A stretch of DNA of 64,000 bases from Chryseobacterium lactis (GTDB lineage: Bacteria; Bacteroidota; Bacteroidia; Flavobacteriales; Weeksellaceae): assembly GCF_003815875.1 (NCBI RefSeq), contig NZ_CP033924.1, positions 3,658,001 through 3,722,000 on the forward strand, in the 5' to 3' direction. The notes beneath the pieces are model-generated. The model was not told the DNA's origin. It ran no database searches and saw nothing but the letters and a program-made list of their open reading frames with translations. Of the stretch, positions 1 through 10,161 are shown in pieces. The position numbers were made by a program, and so were the translations under genes. Position 1 is the first letter of the stretch. Each line of letters opens with the position of its first letter.

Positions 1-393
1 TTAAATATTGGATTTTTGATGTTGTCGCTAGGTTTATTTCTGGTTTCATGTAATGATGACGAATATCAAACCGTTGAATCCATAGATAAAATTAAGATAG
101 ATAGCGTAAAGGTGGTCAGTGATACGATGGATGTCCTCGGGATTCAGAGTATAAAGACCTATTCGACTTATCCATCCAACTGTGAAGGGTTTTACGGGTA
201 CGATTATGTTTACAATGATAACCTTCAAAGACAGGTGACCGCTTATAAATATATTACCAACGGGCCTTGTGCTCAGAAAAATACAGTAGGAGCCAGCCAG
301 ATTAATTTCAATCCGCAAAAGAAAGGTACTTATACTTTTAAATTCTGGAACGGTGGAGATAATTGGATCACCAAAACAATCGTAGTTCAATAA
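1..393 (+). CDS. Small lipoprotein, 5' end outside window
   Basis: The frame is open to the first base of the window, so the true start probably lies upstream; an ATG at 19 is the first inside. The visible N-terminus is hydrophobic and ends in a lipobox (LVSC followed by NDDE), so it is a lipoprotein signal peptide cut by signal peptidase II. The mature part is about 110 residues, with two cysteines and a C-terminal stretch that reads like a small beta-sandwich (GTYTFKFWNGG). I do not recognise a family. The stop overlaps the next start by one base (TAATG), so the two genes are probably co-translated. Confidence 0.7.
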   Translation, partial: LNIGFLMLSLGLFLVSCNDDEYQTVESIDKIKIDSVKVVSDTMDVLGIQSIKTYSTYPSNCEGFYGYDYVYNDNLQRQVTAYKYITNGPCAQKNTVGASQINFNPQKKGTYTFKFWNGGDNWITKTIVVQ

Positions 394-929
394 TGAAATT
401 AATCGTTGTTTTCTGCTTACTGGCTTTACAAATGGTATCGGGGCAAAAAATTATCTGGAAAGAAAATCAAAAATTGATTTGGGATAATTTTAAAAGTCCG
501 GTCAATAGAAAAAACAATGCGGATGTTGCCGCGTATACCCATTGCGGGTGGGAATATTCTATTGTAAAATCGACTAACCCAAAATCTCCTGTCACCTTTG
601 AAATAAAGACTTTTTTCAGTGAAGATAAATCCTGGAAGGATGTAAAAAAAATCAATGATTATATTCTTTTACACGAGCAAAAGCACTTTGATATTGCCGA
701 GTTGTTTGTAAGGAAATTCAGAAAAGCTGTTTCTGAAAAAATAAAAAATTCAGGAGACTATGACCGATTATTTAAAACCATTAATAACGGGATACACAAC
801 GAGTATAAAAACTATCAGATGTCCTATGACAGAGATACTCAACATGGGATGAATAAAGAAAAACAGGCAGAATATAATGCTGCCATTTCTGAAGAATTAG
901 AACATTTAAAAAGCTATAAAGCCCCTTGA
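393..929 (+). CDS. DUF922-like secreted putative Zn protease
   Basis: A 178-residue protein with an N-terminal signal peptide (MKLIVVFCLLALQMVSGQ). It carries HEQKHFD, an HExxH-like segment seen in the DUF922 family of predicted secreted Zn-dependent proteases, followed by an aromatic/charged helix and a late HGMNKEKQAEYN region. I chose the ATG at 393 because it begins the signal peptide and overlaps the upstream stop; an upstream in-frame alternative start at 363 would add ten non-hydrophobic residues. The stop TGA overlaps the next start (TTGA). The protease activity is a family prediction; the substrate is unknown. Confidence 0.75.
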   Translation: MKLIVVFCLLALQMVSGQKIIWKENQKLIWDNFKSPVNRKNNADVAAYTHCGWEYSIVKSTNPKSPVTFEIKTFFSEDKSWKDVKKINDYILLHEQKHFDIAELFVRKFRKAVSEKIKNSGDYDRLFKTINNGIHNEYKNYQMSYDRDTQHGMNKEKQAEYNAAISEELEHLKSYKAP

Positions 930-3613
930 AATTTCTCAACAAGATCATTCACGAACTCTTAGCGCAAAACCCGGATCTTTCTGCGTTTAATATTATTCTG
1001 CCCGGGAAACGGCCGATTGTATTTATCAGGGAGATTCTGGAGGAGAATAATTATTCGGGATTTCTTCCCAATTTTTTTACCGTTGAGGAACTTATCAATA
1101 CGATTGCTGATAAACAGCCTATTCAGGGAATTCCGCTATGGCTTTTTTCTTTTGATGTATACAGAAGTTTAAATCTTATTCCCAGAGATGATTTCTCAGA
1201 TTTTTTAAAGTGGTTTCCAACCTTGCAGAAAGATTGGGATGATATTCTGAAGTTTTCAGATAGTGATGTGGCGGTTCTGCAATATATGTTTGACGAAGAG
1301 AGGATCAAAGAATGGGCTCAGGACCTAGGAGAGGAGGATGATGTGCCACGTAAAAAGTTTCTTAATTTCTGGCAGAATATGAACGTTTTCCTGCCGGTTT
1401 TAAAGGAAAAGTTACAAGAGAAAAACTGGGCAACTTCAGGAATGATCCATGAAGCAGCGAAAGCTAAGATTAATGATTTTGCTAAAAATGCTTCAGAACA
1501 ATTTGTATTTTGTGGTTTTAACGCCTTTACACCCGTTGAAGAAAAGCTTGTGAGAAGTCTTTTGCAATGGAATAAAGCGCAGTGTTTCTTCCAGGCAGAT
1601 CGGTATTATTTCAATGACGAACGACAGGAAGCCGGAAAGTTTCTCAGAAGCCACAAAATGTGGAAAGAGTTTGATGACAACAGAGCTTTTCAATGGATTG
1701 AAGATGATTTTAACCAGCCTAAAAAGATCAAAGTATATGAAGTTTCCGGAAATGTAACGCAAACAAAAGTTTTACCGGAAATCTTTAAAGAAATCAATAA
1801 TAAAACCTATTCCAATACGGCGGTTGTACTGCTGGATGAAAATCTCCTTCCTGCAAGCCTTGATGTCATGCATGAAGTTGAAAATCTGAATATTACGATG
1901 GGTTTTCCGCTGAAAAATCTATCCTTTTCAAATGCAGTGAAACGACTGTTTTATCTGCAAAAACAATTGGAAAAAAATAAGTCTTCTTACTATTACAGGG
2001 ATATTTTTCCAATTCTGGAGGAACTTCCAAAATCTGCCGAAGATGAACAGCTGATCAATGACTTTAAAGCAAAAGTAGAAGAACGAAACATTGTTTATAT
2101 CTCTAAAAAGTTGCTGGATGAATTGCTAGGCGGGCTGTCTTATTTTGCACTTCTTCAGAAAGCTGTGAATACCGGCGTTTACCTGGATATGCTTATTCAG
2201 TTTTGCCGGGATGTAAAATGGCTTGAAATAGATGATATTCAGTATGAGAATATTTCCCACTTTGAGAATGCCTTTAGAATTATTAAAAATCAGCTCACTC
2301 CATACCAAATTGAGATCAGGATGGAGACGCTTGAAATTCTTATCAATCAGCATATTAATTCAGAAAGTATAGACTTCCAAGGAGAACCTTTACGAGGGCT
2401 TCAGATCATGGGATTATTGGAAACACGTCTTTTAAATTTTGAGAACGTTATCCTGCTTTCTGTGAACGAAGGCAAGCTGCCATTGGGGAATTCTCAGAAT
2501 ACTTATATTCCTTTTGATATCAGAAGATTTTTTGATCTCCATACCTTTCTGGAAAACGACAGTATTTATGCCTACCATTTTTACCGGTTGATTCAGGATG
2601 CAAAGAATGTTCATTTGCTGTACAATGCTTTAAGCTCAGGGGTAAATACCGGAGAGAAGAGCAGGTTTATTACACAGATTGAAATGGAAAGTTCTCACGA
2701 CATTGAGCACTTGATTATTGAGAATTCTTCTGAACCCATTGTAAGTAAACCGATAGAAATTACCAAGACCAAAATTGTACAGGAACGCCTTTTAAAATGG
2801 AAAGAAAAAGTATCTGCTTCTCACTTGACGAGCTACCTGTATAATCCTATTGATTTTTATCTTTCCAAGATTTTAAATACTTCCGAGACGGATGAAATTG
2901 AAGAAGAGCTGTCTGTGAAAAATTACGGAAATCTTGTGCATTATTCACTTCAAGAAGTATATGAGATACTTAAGGGTAAGGTTTTAAAAGAAAGTGATTT
3001 GGAGGCTTCAGTTAAAGCTATAGATCAATACATAAATATTGCCATTGAGAAACTGAAACATCAGCCTGAATTTTATGAAAAAGGCATGAACTACATTCAT
3101 AAAGCTATTGCTAAAAAGGTGATTGAGAATGTCCTTAATCATGATCTTGAACTGATCAGACAAGGGAATAAATTAGAAATAATTGATATAGAAAGACGTT
3201 TCGAAAATATTGATTTTTATCTGGATGGAAATGACAAAATTTCTTTCTTCGGCTTCATAGACAGGATTGATAAGTTGAATGGAACGCTAAGAATTATCGA
3301 CTATAAAACAGCCAAGATTAAAAATCTCAATGTGAAAATTGATGAGGATAATGTAGCAGAATATTTTCACAACAGTGAAAGAAAGCAGGCTCTTCAGCTT
3401 TGTATTTACCATTATGTGGTGCAGCATCTTCCAGAGTTTTGGGGCTTTCCGATTGAAACAGGAATCTGGAGTTTTGCAGATGCTAAAAAAGGAATGGTGT
3501 CTTTACAGTTTGATAAAGGAAATATTGATGACGCGATGAGGTCTGTGAAGAGTCTTATTCAGGAAATTCTGAACCCTGATGTTAATTTTGTGGAAAGTAT
3601 AAAAGCTTATTAA
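926..3613 (+). CDS. PD-(D/E)XK nuclease family protein, AddB/RecB-like
   Basis: An 895-residue cytoplasmic protein. The N-terminal part has a degraded helicase-like look (LPGKRPIVFIREIL near residue 25, likely a vestigial P-loop region). The C-terminal third carries a RecB-type nuclease: NYGNLVHYSLQEVYE near residue 670 (motif I His), FIDRID at about 777, DYKTAK at about 792 (catalytic D and K) and a Q-rich helix QALQLCIYHY. This fits AddB-like exonuclease subunits of double-strand break repair. The start is a TTG overlapping the upstream TGA; no ATG occurs in frame for about 115 codons and the N-terminus from the TTG looks native. No AddA partner lies in the window. Confidence 0.85.
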   Translation: MKFLNKIIHELLAQNPDLSAFNIILPGKRPIVFIREILEENNYSGFLPNFFTVEELINTIADKQPIQGIPLWLFSFDVYRSLNLIPRDDFSDFLKWFPTLQKDWDDILKFSDSDVAVLQYMFDEERIKEWAQDLGEEDDVPRKKFLNFWQNMNVFLPVLKEKLQEKNWATSGMIHEAAKAKINDFAKNASEQFVFCGFNAFTPVEEKLVRSLLQWNKAQCFFQADRYYFNDERQEAGKFLRSHKMWKEFDDNRAFQWIEDDFNQPKKIKVYEVSGNVTQTKVLPEIFKEINNKTYSNTAVVLLDENLLPASLDVMHEVENLNITMGFPLKNLSFSNAVKRLFYLQKQLEKNKSSYYYRDIFPILEELPKSAEDEQLINDFKAKVEERNIVYISKKLLDELLGGLSYFALLQKAVNTGVYLDMLIQFCRDVKWLEIDDIQYENISHFENAFRIIKNQLTPYQIEIRMETLEILINQHINSESIDFQGEPLRGLQIMGLLETRLLNFENVILLSVNEGKLPLGNSQNTYIPFDIRRFFDLHTFLENDSIYAYHFYRLIQDAKNVHLLYNALSSGVNTGEKSRFITQIEMESSHDIEHLIIENSSEPIVSKPIEITKTKIVQERLLKWKEKVSASHLTSYLYNPIDFYLSKILNTSETDEIEEELSVKNYGNLVHYSLQEVYEILKGKVLKESDLEASVKAIDQYINIAIEKLKHQPEFYEKGMNYIHKAIAKKVIENVLNHDLELIRQGNKLEIIDIERRFENIDFYLDGNDKISFFGFIDRIDKLNGTLRIIDYKTAKIKNLNVKIDEDNVAEYFHNSERKQALQLCIYHYVVQHLPEFWGFPIETGIWSFADAKKGMVSLQFDKGNIDDAMRSVKSLIQEILNPDVNFVESIKAY

Positions 3614-3818
3614 GAGTCTTTTTTACAATCAACTAAGATATTTGAAAGAAGAAGAAATTAATTATTTTGAAAAATTCTGAACAACTCTGATAATGAATAT
3701 TTTTTTTAATCTTTCTTTAACAGTAAAATAAAATGTGTTTTTTGCTGATTTCTAAGGCATAATCGTATATTTACCGTAAATTTTTTTTCATTTTTTACTT
3801 TATAAATTGGCTTGCCTC

Positions 3819-6185
3819 ATGAAAAAGCTTCTGATCCTTTTAGGTATAGTTTTCTCTTTTATTATTAAATCCCAGCAAAGAAACGATTCTCTGAATATCG
3901 CACTGCAAAACGTAACCAAAGACACTAAATTTGGTCTTGCACTGAGTGGAGGCGGAGCAAAAGGTTTTGCTCATATCGGAATTCTGAAAATGATTGACTC
4001 TTTAGGAATAAAGGTGGATTATATTACAGGAACAAGTATGGGAGGAATTTTAGGTGGATTGTATGCAATGGGATATAATGCTGATCAGCTGAAACAAACC
4101 GTCTATAAAGTAGATTGGAACAGAATTCTGAGTAATAAAGTTCCTTACAGTAAAGTTAATATCAGCGAAAAAGACGAATATGATAAATATATTCTGGAAT
4201 TCCCTGTCGTAAAAGGAATTCCTACGCTTCCCAGTTCGTACATTGAAGGACAATATATGGGTGAGGTATTGAATACGCTTACCTTTAACGCAAAGCATAT
4301 CAATGACTTCAGTAAGTTGCGTATACCTGTGCAACTTACTTCTTCTGATATTGAAAACGGAGGCCTTATTATGCAAAAGAAAGGATCTTTACCTCTGGCT
4401 ATTCGCGCTACTTTGGCAATACCGGCTGCTTTTGCTCCGGTTTATATTGATGGAAAACTTTTGGTAGATGGTGGGCTGGATCGGAATTTCCCGGCTAATG
4501 AAGTCCATCAGATGGGTGCAGATTTCGTTATTGGCGGCTACACGGGTTTCAGGTTATTTACGAAAAAAGAAATGGAAAATCCGATGAAAATGATTTATCA
4601 GACCCATGCCATCCGTTCTGTAGAAGATTTTAAACATCAAAAAGCTTTATCTGATATTCTTGTAGATTTTGTAGACCCTCTGGGAGATATTACAACGAAG
4701 GATTTTGCCAGATATAGAAGGATTATTAAAATCGGTGAAAAAGAAGCTAAAAAACACCTTCCTGAATTCGTAGCATTGGCGGAAACTCAAAGGAAATTGG
4801 GTATTATATACGATCATAAAATGATTGAGGAAGTAAAACTACCCACTACAAAGTTTACATTTAATGAAGAAGATGGTACCCCCATTAAAGATGAAGTTGA
4901 AATTGAAGTCATAAAGCGTCAGCTGGAGCTTACAGAAGGGAAGTACTATGATGTAAAGACCGTGAATGCAGCTATAGACAGAGTATTCGGTATGCGTCAG
5001 TATGTAAAAGTATATTATACGTACACTAATGTTGGAGATGGCCTGGTGATGAATATTTTTGTTAAGAGAGCAAAAAAGGGCGCTTTCAAGCTTGCGCTTC
5101 ACTATGATAATGAACAATCGGTAGGGATTATTGTTAACTATACCTACAGGAACATTCTTTTGAACAGATCAAGATTTCTGGCAACGGTGGATATTTCAGA
5201 ACGTTTCAAAGCCAGATTGGCATATCAGCAGTTTTTGGGTAAAGGTGATCGTTGGTGGTTTGATGTTGAAGCGAAAATGAGTCATCTTAAAAGTAATGAT
5301 TTAACTTTCAGGTTGAATAGCGTTAGTGATGACGATAGCAGCACGAGATTTCCAAACCATATGTACAGGAATATAACCGGCAAAATTGCATTAAATTATA
5401 ACATTTCACCCAATGCATTTTTTTCTTTGGGAACCGAATTCAACTCAGAAAGAATGTACACTTTACTGGATAAGATCGATCAGGCAAAAACGGAAAACTT
5501 TAATAAAAAATTATACAATCATAGTAATTTCAATACTTTTTTGAAATTTGAACAGAATAATCTTAATAAGAAATATTACTTTACAAAAGGAAATCACCTT
5601 CAGGTCAATACACGTGTTTATTACGGTGATACTTACAAATTATATGATCTGGATACGGTGCAGCCATTACTGTATTCTATATTAAATCCTGAACAGAGCT
5701 ACTATTTTAAACCCAGAAATCTGGTTTCATTTACGTTAAATGAAAATTTTGCATATCCTATTACAAGAAGGCTGGCAGCTAAAATTAATCTGTTTTTAGG
5801 AGCAAGTTTTGGCTCAGTAAAAGAAGATCAGATCCCTTATCTTTTTCTTAATGAAAAGTACAATATCGGTGGCAGTGAATACAATAGTGATCTGATGAAT
5901 CCTGAATTCAACGGACTTCGGCAGAAAGAATTACCTACAAATTCAATAGCTAAAATGGGCGTATCATTACAGTACAGAATCATGAAAAGACTATATCTGG
6001 CACCTTCTTTCAGTTATGGTAAGATCAGTGATGAATTTTCTCCTTTTACAAACACTTTTAATATGTTTGGCTATGGTCTGAACCTGGGATATGAATCTCT
6101 GATAGGGCCTATTAATATTAATGTTTCCAGGAATAATCAGCTCGATTTTTCAAGGATATACCTTAGCGTCGGATTTAAATTTTAA
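3819..6185 (+). CDS. Patatin-like phospholipase with Omp85-type barrel
   Basis: A 788-residue outer-membrane protein. After a signal peptide (ending near SQQ, residue 20) comes a patatin domain: oxyanion loop GGGAKG at 44-49, nucleophile elbow GTSMG with Ser73, and the DGG of the Ser-Asp dyad near residue 215. Then come a POTRA-like segment (about 340-410) and a C-terminal beta-barrel ending in the hydrophobic strand IYLSVGFKF, as in Omp85-family PlpD-like proteins. I infer that the patatin domain is delivered to the surface or periplasm through the barrel and hydrolyses phospholipid acyl chains. I chose ATG 3819 over TTG 3807 because it begins the signal peptide. Single gene with its own promoter region. 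Confidence 0.88.
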   Translation: MKKLLILLGIVFSFIIKSQQRNDSLNIALQNVTKDTKFGLALSGGGAKGFAHIGILKMIDSLGIKVDYITGTSMGGILGGLYAMGYNADQLKQTVYKVDWNRILSNKVPYSKVNISEKDEYDKYILEFPVVKGIPTLPSSYIEGQYMGEVLNTLTFNAKHINDFSKLRIPVQLTSSDIENGGLIMQKKGSLPLAIRATLAIPAAFAPVYIDGKLLVDGGLDRNFPANEVHQMGADFVIGGYTGFRLFTKKEMENPMKMIYQTHAIRSVEDFKHQKALSDILVDFVDPLGDITTKDFARYRRIIKIGEKEAKKHLPEFVALAETQRKLGIIYDHKMIEEVKLPTTKFTFNEEDGTPIKDEVEIEVIKRQLELTEGKYYDVKTVNAAIDRVFGMRQYVKVYYTYTNVGDGLVMNIFVKRAKKGAFKLALHYDNEQSVGIIVNYTYRNILLNRSRFLATVDISERFKARLAYQQFLGKGDRWWFDVEAKMSHLKSNDLTFRLNSVSDDDSSTRFPNHMYRNITGKIALNYNISPNAFFSLGTEFNSERMYTLLDKIDQAKTENFNKKLYNHSNFNTFLKFEQNNLNKKYYFTKGNHLQVNTRVYYGDTYKLYDLDTVQPLLYSILNPEQSYYFKPRNLVSFTLNENFAYPITRRLAAKINLFLGASFGSVKEDQIPYLFLNEKYNIGGSEYNSDLMNPEFNGLRQKELPTNSIAKMGVSLQYRIMKRLYLAPSFSYGKISDEFSPFTNTFNMFGYGLNLGYESLIGPININVSRNNQLDFSRIYLSVGFKF

Positions 6186-6253
6186 TCAAGTAACAAGCTG
6201 GAAGAGAGAACTGGATTGTTGGATGAAATCTTCTATCTTCCAGCCAGAACTTC

Positions 6254-7390
6254 TTATTTTCTCGGGATTTCCGGACGTGGCATCTTGTAATAACTTCCTG
6301 ACATACTTTTTAAAAAAGCGACAATAGCATCGGTTTCCTGTTCAGTGAGGCGCAGAGGTCTCATCAGTGGATCCGTTACAGGGAAATTAGGGTCCGCCTT
6401 CTTTTCATCGTCAGTTGGGTTAATCATCTGCATTCCGCTGTTGTATAAATTGACAATGCCGTGCATATCATCCATCAGGCCGTTATGCATCCATGGGGCA
6501 GTGTAGTCAAGATCCCTTAAAGACGGAGTTTTGAATTTTCCGACATCTCCGGACTTTTTCGTTATGTGATACAAACCAAGATCTTCATATTCACGTTTGT
6601 AATACGTTAATCCAATATTATGGAAAGATTCATCCGTCAGATATTTTCCATAGTGGCAATTCATGCAGCGCGCTTTGGTACGGAACAGATGCATTCCGTA
6701 CAGCTCCTTATCACTCATTGCATTATAATTTCCTTTGATGAATTTATCCAGCTTACTTGGCTGACTTCTTATGGTTTTTTGAAAGGTAGCCAGTGCCCGG
6801 GCAATTTCGTCAAAAGTGATTTTGTCTGTTTGATATACTTCTTTAAAAAGTTGCTTGTATTCTTTTAATTTTGATAGTTTTCCGGCCAGCTTTTCCGGCT
6901 TCATATTCATTTCGTTATGCGCTGAGATCGGTCCTAGCATTTGTTCTTCCAATGTTTTTGCCCTTCCATCCCAGAAATATGATTTGCGTTCTGCAATATT
7001 GTAAAGGGACTGTGTGTTTCTCTTACCTTGCAAGTGGTCATTCCCTAAAGCAACCTCCTGACCATCGCTCCAGCCTAGTTCAGGATTATGACAGCTGCTG
7101 CAGGAGATCTGGCTGGATGAAGAGAGTTTAGGATCAAAAAATAGTTTTTTTCCAAGCATCACCTCAGGAAGTTCCTGGGTATCATAATAATTGGAATCCC
7201 ATTCTATAGCTTCAAATTCCTTCCAGTTAACATCAGAATCTATGGAAGGCTTAGGCCAGTATTTTACAGGTTTTTTATACTGTTCTGCTACTTCGCCATA
7301 GTCTACACTGTATTTCTGTACGGTGTATTGCATAAAAAACAGTGCGATAATTCCGAGCAATGCTATTAATTTAAAATCTGAAAATTTCAT
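6254..7390 (-). CDS. Di-haem cytochrome c peroxidase family protein
   Basis: A 378-residue protein with an N-terminal hydrophobic segment (residues 5-22) that is either a signal peptide or a membrane anchor. Two haem-c sites are visible: CSSCH (97-101) and CMNCH (242-246), with the family motifs GKKLFFDPKLS before the first and PSLRDLDYTAPWMHNG in the C-terminal domain. This is the CcpA/MauG superfamily, which reduces peroxide or oxidises a partner in the periplasm. It is the last gene of a four-gene minus-strand operon, 14 bases after the DUF6850 barrel gene. The recurrent link to a TonB receptor suggests a redox step on an imported or surface-bound compound; that is inference. Confidence 0.88.
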   Translation of the reverse strand: MKFSDFKLIALLGIIALFFMQYTVQKYSVDYGEVAEQYKKPVKYWPKPSIDSDVNWKEFEAIEWDSNYYDTQELPEVMLGKKLFFDPKLSSSSQISCSSCHNPELGWSDGQEVALGNDHLQGKRNTQSLYNIAERKSYFWDGRAKTLEEQMLGPISAHNEMNMKPEKLAGKLSKLKEYKQLFKEVYQTDKITFDEIARALATFQKTIRSQPSKLDKFIKGNYNAMSDKELYGMHLFRTKARCMNCHYGKYLTDESFHNIGLTYYKREYEDLGLYHITKKSGDVGKFKTPSLRDLDYTAPWMHNGLMDDMHGIVNLYNSGMQMINPTDDEKKADPNFPVTDPLMRPLRLTEQETDAIVAFLKSMSGSYYKMPRPEIPRK

Positions 7391-7404
7391 CTTATTTTTT
7401 ACAT

Positions 7405-8919
7405 TTAAAAAATACCCCCGATAGTAGCTGCAAATAATACATTACTACTATTTTGGAAGTTACTATACATCATTTTGCCTCCCACATAGGCATTTTTTAT
7501 CACAGGAAAGGAGAAGTGAAAATTGATATCAAGCTTTGCCTGCCAGAAATCCGAAGACTGATACCTGTAATTGTCCTGCAACATCTGATTAATTGAGGGC
7601 TTTCCCGAATTGTTGAAAACTGCATTTTTCCTATACACATCCGTCACCGAAAAGCCAAGAGAAACAGAAAGAGCCAGATCAGGATCAAATGTTTTGAACC
7701 ACTGGTAATCTGCGCCATATACAATTTTGTTGAGTTCTATTACAGAAAGAGGGTTGGCGTATTTCTCTTTTCCCTGGATCAAACCGAAATAAGGCAGTAA
7801 CGATGATTTTACATTTCCATTTTCTCGCTGCAAAAGCCCTTTGAATATCATATTCGTACTCTCATGATTGTACTTTTCTACAGAACCTATTTGTATATAA
7901 TTTCTGGAATTATCATTTAAAAACAGGTTTTCAGTACCTTTTCTCATTGTATGATTTCCATCAATGAAAAGTCCCCAGGAAATTTTATTAGTAGTAAAAA
8001 GCTTTCCCAATGAAAAATTAAACTGCTGTTCATCAATCCTGGAAGCATTGAGATCCATATATTCCGTCAGAAGTTTATCAAGATTAAACTTTTTAAATCC
8101 AACATTAAAATACCAGTTTCTGCTTTCCGCTTCAAATACCTGTAAACCAACTTCGTAAGACCAACCTTCATAATAAGCCTGACGAAGTTTTCCCGAAAGT
8201 AATTCGTTGTAATTTCCCAACCCGCTCATATTGTAGATCATAGGAAATCCCTGATTGCTGACAAAACTTAAATAATGCTTTTGGGTATATTTTTCAGCAT
8301 CTGCAAAGGCACCTATTCTAAATTTTCCAAACATCAATTTATCAGCTCCCAATGCCAGTGAAAAACTGGCTGTTGTGTTTTTGGGGCGAGGATCCACATC
8401 ACGATAACTCAAACTTGCTTTATAACTTCCAGCCACACCGATAGTGAAAGAATTCAGTTTTTTAGAATATCCTCCGGAGAATGCATAATTTTCAAACTTC
8501 ATATCTCCGCCTACGCTGTCTGCAGCTACAAAAGGGTAGATGATATCATAATCTGAATTTTCGTTCCATAGAACCTGCTTATTTTTACCCTGAGTATAAG
8601 ATGCATTGCCCCACACTGTTGTTTTGGGATCTATTATTTGCAGGGTACGGGCTTCCGCACCCCACAAATTTTTTCCTTTACCTTTTTGTTGTATTTCATT
8701 AGGTGTATCATTGTTTTGGGTAAACAAAGCCATGGTGGTAATACTGTATTTTCTTGCTCCCTGCATACTAGCAGGATTTACAGTAATTTCTTTTTTAAGC
8801 AGCCTTTCATAGCTGTATTCTTCACGAATCTTTTCAACGATTGTATCATTAGTCTGAGCGTGAAGATAAGTCCCTGATAGAAATAGAAACAAAGTGGATA
8901 AGGATAGAAAATATTTCAT
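7405..8919 (-). CDS. DUF6850-like outer membrane beta-barrel protein
   Basis: A 504-residue protein with a signal peptide (MKYFLSLSTLFLFLSGTYLHAQ). The rest is alternating amphipathic beta-strands rich in aromatic and glycine residues, ending in a short strand (VLFAATIGGIF), typical of an outer-membrane barrel. I assign DUF6850 from overall pattern and from the gene order. The start at 8919 was chosen because it begins the signal peptide and follows the upstream stop after one base; an in-frame ATG at 8955 would lie inside the previous gene. Third gene of the TonB-DUF4876-DUF6850-peroxidase operon. Function unknown; export or binding of the operon's substrate is plausible. Confidence 0.8.
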   Translation of the reverse strand: MKYFLSLSTLFLFLSGTYLHAQTNDTIVEKIREEYSYERLLKKEITVNPASMQGARKYSITTMALFTQNNDTPNEIQQKGKGKNLWGAEARTLQIIDPKTTVWGNASYTQGKNKQVLWNENSDYDIIYPFVAADSVGGDMKFENYAFSGGYSKKLNSFTIGVAGSYKASLSYRDVDPRPKNTTASFSLALGADKLMFGKFRIGAFADAEKYTQKHYLSFVSNQGFPMIYNMSGLGNYNELLSGKLRQAYYEGWSYEVGLQVFEAESRNWYFNVGFKKFNLDKLLTEYMDLNASRIDEQQFNFSLGKLFTTNKISWGLFIDGNHTMRKGTENLFLNDNSRNYIQIGSVEKYNHESTNMIFKGLLQRENGNVKSSLLPYFGLIQGKEKYANPLSVIELNKIVYGADYQWFKTFDPDLALSVSLGFSVTDVYRKNAVFNNSGKPSINQMLQDNYRYQSSDFWQAKLDINFHFSFPVIKNAYVGGKMMYSNFQNSSNVLFAATIGGIF

Positions 8920-8920
8920 T

Positions 8921-10141
8921 TTAATTGAATAATGAAGGTTTGACTCCATGTTCAAAATCCGCGGTTGAATTGTTGGTGTCTTTTAAAATATTTTTGCCCT
9001 CCATTGTTTTTCCAACAACTCTTCTACGAACAGCTTTTCCGAAACGGTTTTTATCTCCGTCAAAAGAAGCCACAGAAGTCCAGCCCATATCTATGGCAGG
9101 AGATGTCACCAGCCATTGGAAAGAATCCTGTACACTGAGATTTACAGCATCGGTGATCCATTCATTCGGGATTTTGATGGCTGTACCGTCCATAGGATAC
9201 ACATCTCCTCCAAAACTAAGATGATAAGTATAGGTGTAAGTATTCTGAGTGATCAGGGTGGTGTCCGTCATTCCCTGTGGCATACGAGCCAGAGCATAAG
9301 CATAATATCCCTGTGTATGAATGACCATTTTTTCAAAAACATTAATCATTTTTGGAACTGAAGGGTTATCAATGTCATCAGAATCTTCCTTAAATATCTG
9401 GAAGTTAGCGTGTGAAAGATTGATGGATGACGGATTGAATTCTTTATGATTAATTGCATCTTCAGCAATGATAATAGATTCTCCCGGTTTTACAGGATAT
9501 GTATTTCCTGTTCCCGGAATTCTGATAATAGCACCGGCAGAAAAAGTAGTTCCCATGATATTGGGGCTATAATCCTGTTTTTCGTTAGTCATAAAGCTGG
9601 ACTGAATCAATAGCATTCCGTCAGCATAGAGAGTTTGATCTGTATTGTTGGTAATCTTAAAATATTGATCTCCAAAGTACATCGCTCCCTGTGGTGTTTT
9701 AGAACCGGTAAAAAATACTTCTTCTAAAATAAGATCTCCACTTCCTGCTTTCAAAGCAATGTCAATGGTTTTGGACTGTTCGGTACCGTTGATAACTACT
9801 CCGGTTTGTGCTCCGCCGACTTTGGCTTCTGTAGATCCGGTAGTATCAGAATATATAATACTTCCTTCCACGAAGATCTGATAAGTTCCGGTAGGAAGAA
9901 CAGTCGTTAAAGAATTTGTATTTTTTAGTTCGCGGGTTGTCGTAAAACCGGTGTTCAGTTCTTTAAAGTTTACCGTAAGGTTTTTATATTCTTTAACCTG
10001 AATCGTTTCCGGAACCAGTTTCAGTTCCAGTTTTAAAGTGGTTTGTGCTTGTGATTCCGGGCTGTCGGAATCAGACGAACATGATGCAAAGCTGATGAAA
10101 GCACACCATACCAATAGTGTTCTTAATAAATGTTTTAGCAT
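8921..10141 (-). CDS. DUF4876-like surface lipoprotein
   Basis: A 406-residue protein with a lipoprotein signal peptide (lipobox SFASC, Cys22, followed by SSDSDS, an acidic/serine stretch like surface lipoprotein export signals in this phylum). Residues about 30-120 look like an Ig or carboxypeptidase-like domain; then a segment with YFKITNNTDQTLYADG and a C-terminal part with RMPQG, both as I recall from DUF4876. It sits directly after the TonB receptor gene (20-base gap), the place usually held by SusD-like or other substrate-capturing lipoproteins, so a surface-binding role is likely. The substrate is unknown. Confidence 0.8.
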   Translation of the reverse strand: MLKHLLRTLLVWCAFISFASCSSDSDSPESQAQTTLKLELKLVPETIQVKEYKNLTVNFKELNTGFTTTRELKNTNSLTTVLPTGTYQIFVEGSIIYSDTTGSTEAKVGGAQTGVVINGTEQSKTIDIALKAGSGDLILEEVFFTGSKTPQGAMYFGDQYFKITNNTDQTLYADGMLLIQSSFMTNEKQDYSPNIMGTTFSAGAIIRIPGTGNTYPVKPGESIIIAEDAINHKEFNPSSINLSHANFQIFKEDSDDIDNPSVPKMINVFEKMVIHTQGYYAYALARMPQGMTDTTLITQNTYTYTYHLSFGGDVYPMDGTAIKIPNEWITDAVNLSVQDSFQWLVTSPAIDMGWTSVASFDGDKNRFGKAVRRRVVGKTMEGKNILKDTNNSTADFEHGVKPSLFN

Positions 10142-10161
10142 AATATATTAAATTGAAATTG

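Noticed and set aside
6121-6327. 68-residue plus-strand frame at the end of the patatin gene
   Set aside because: It overlaps the ends of two convergent, well-supported genes and has no start context.
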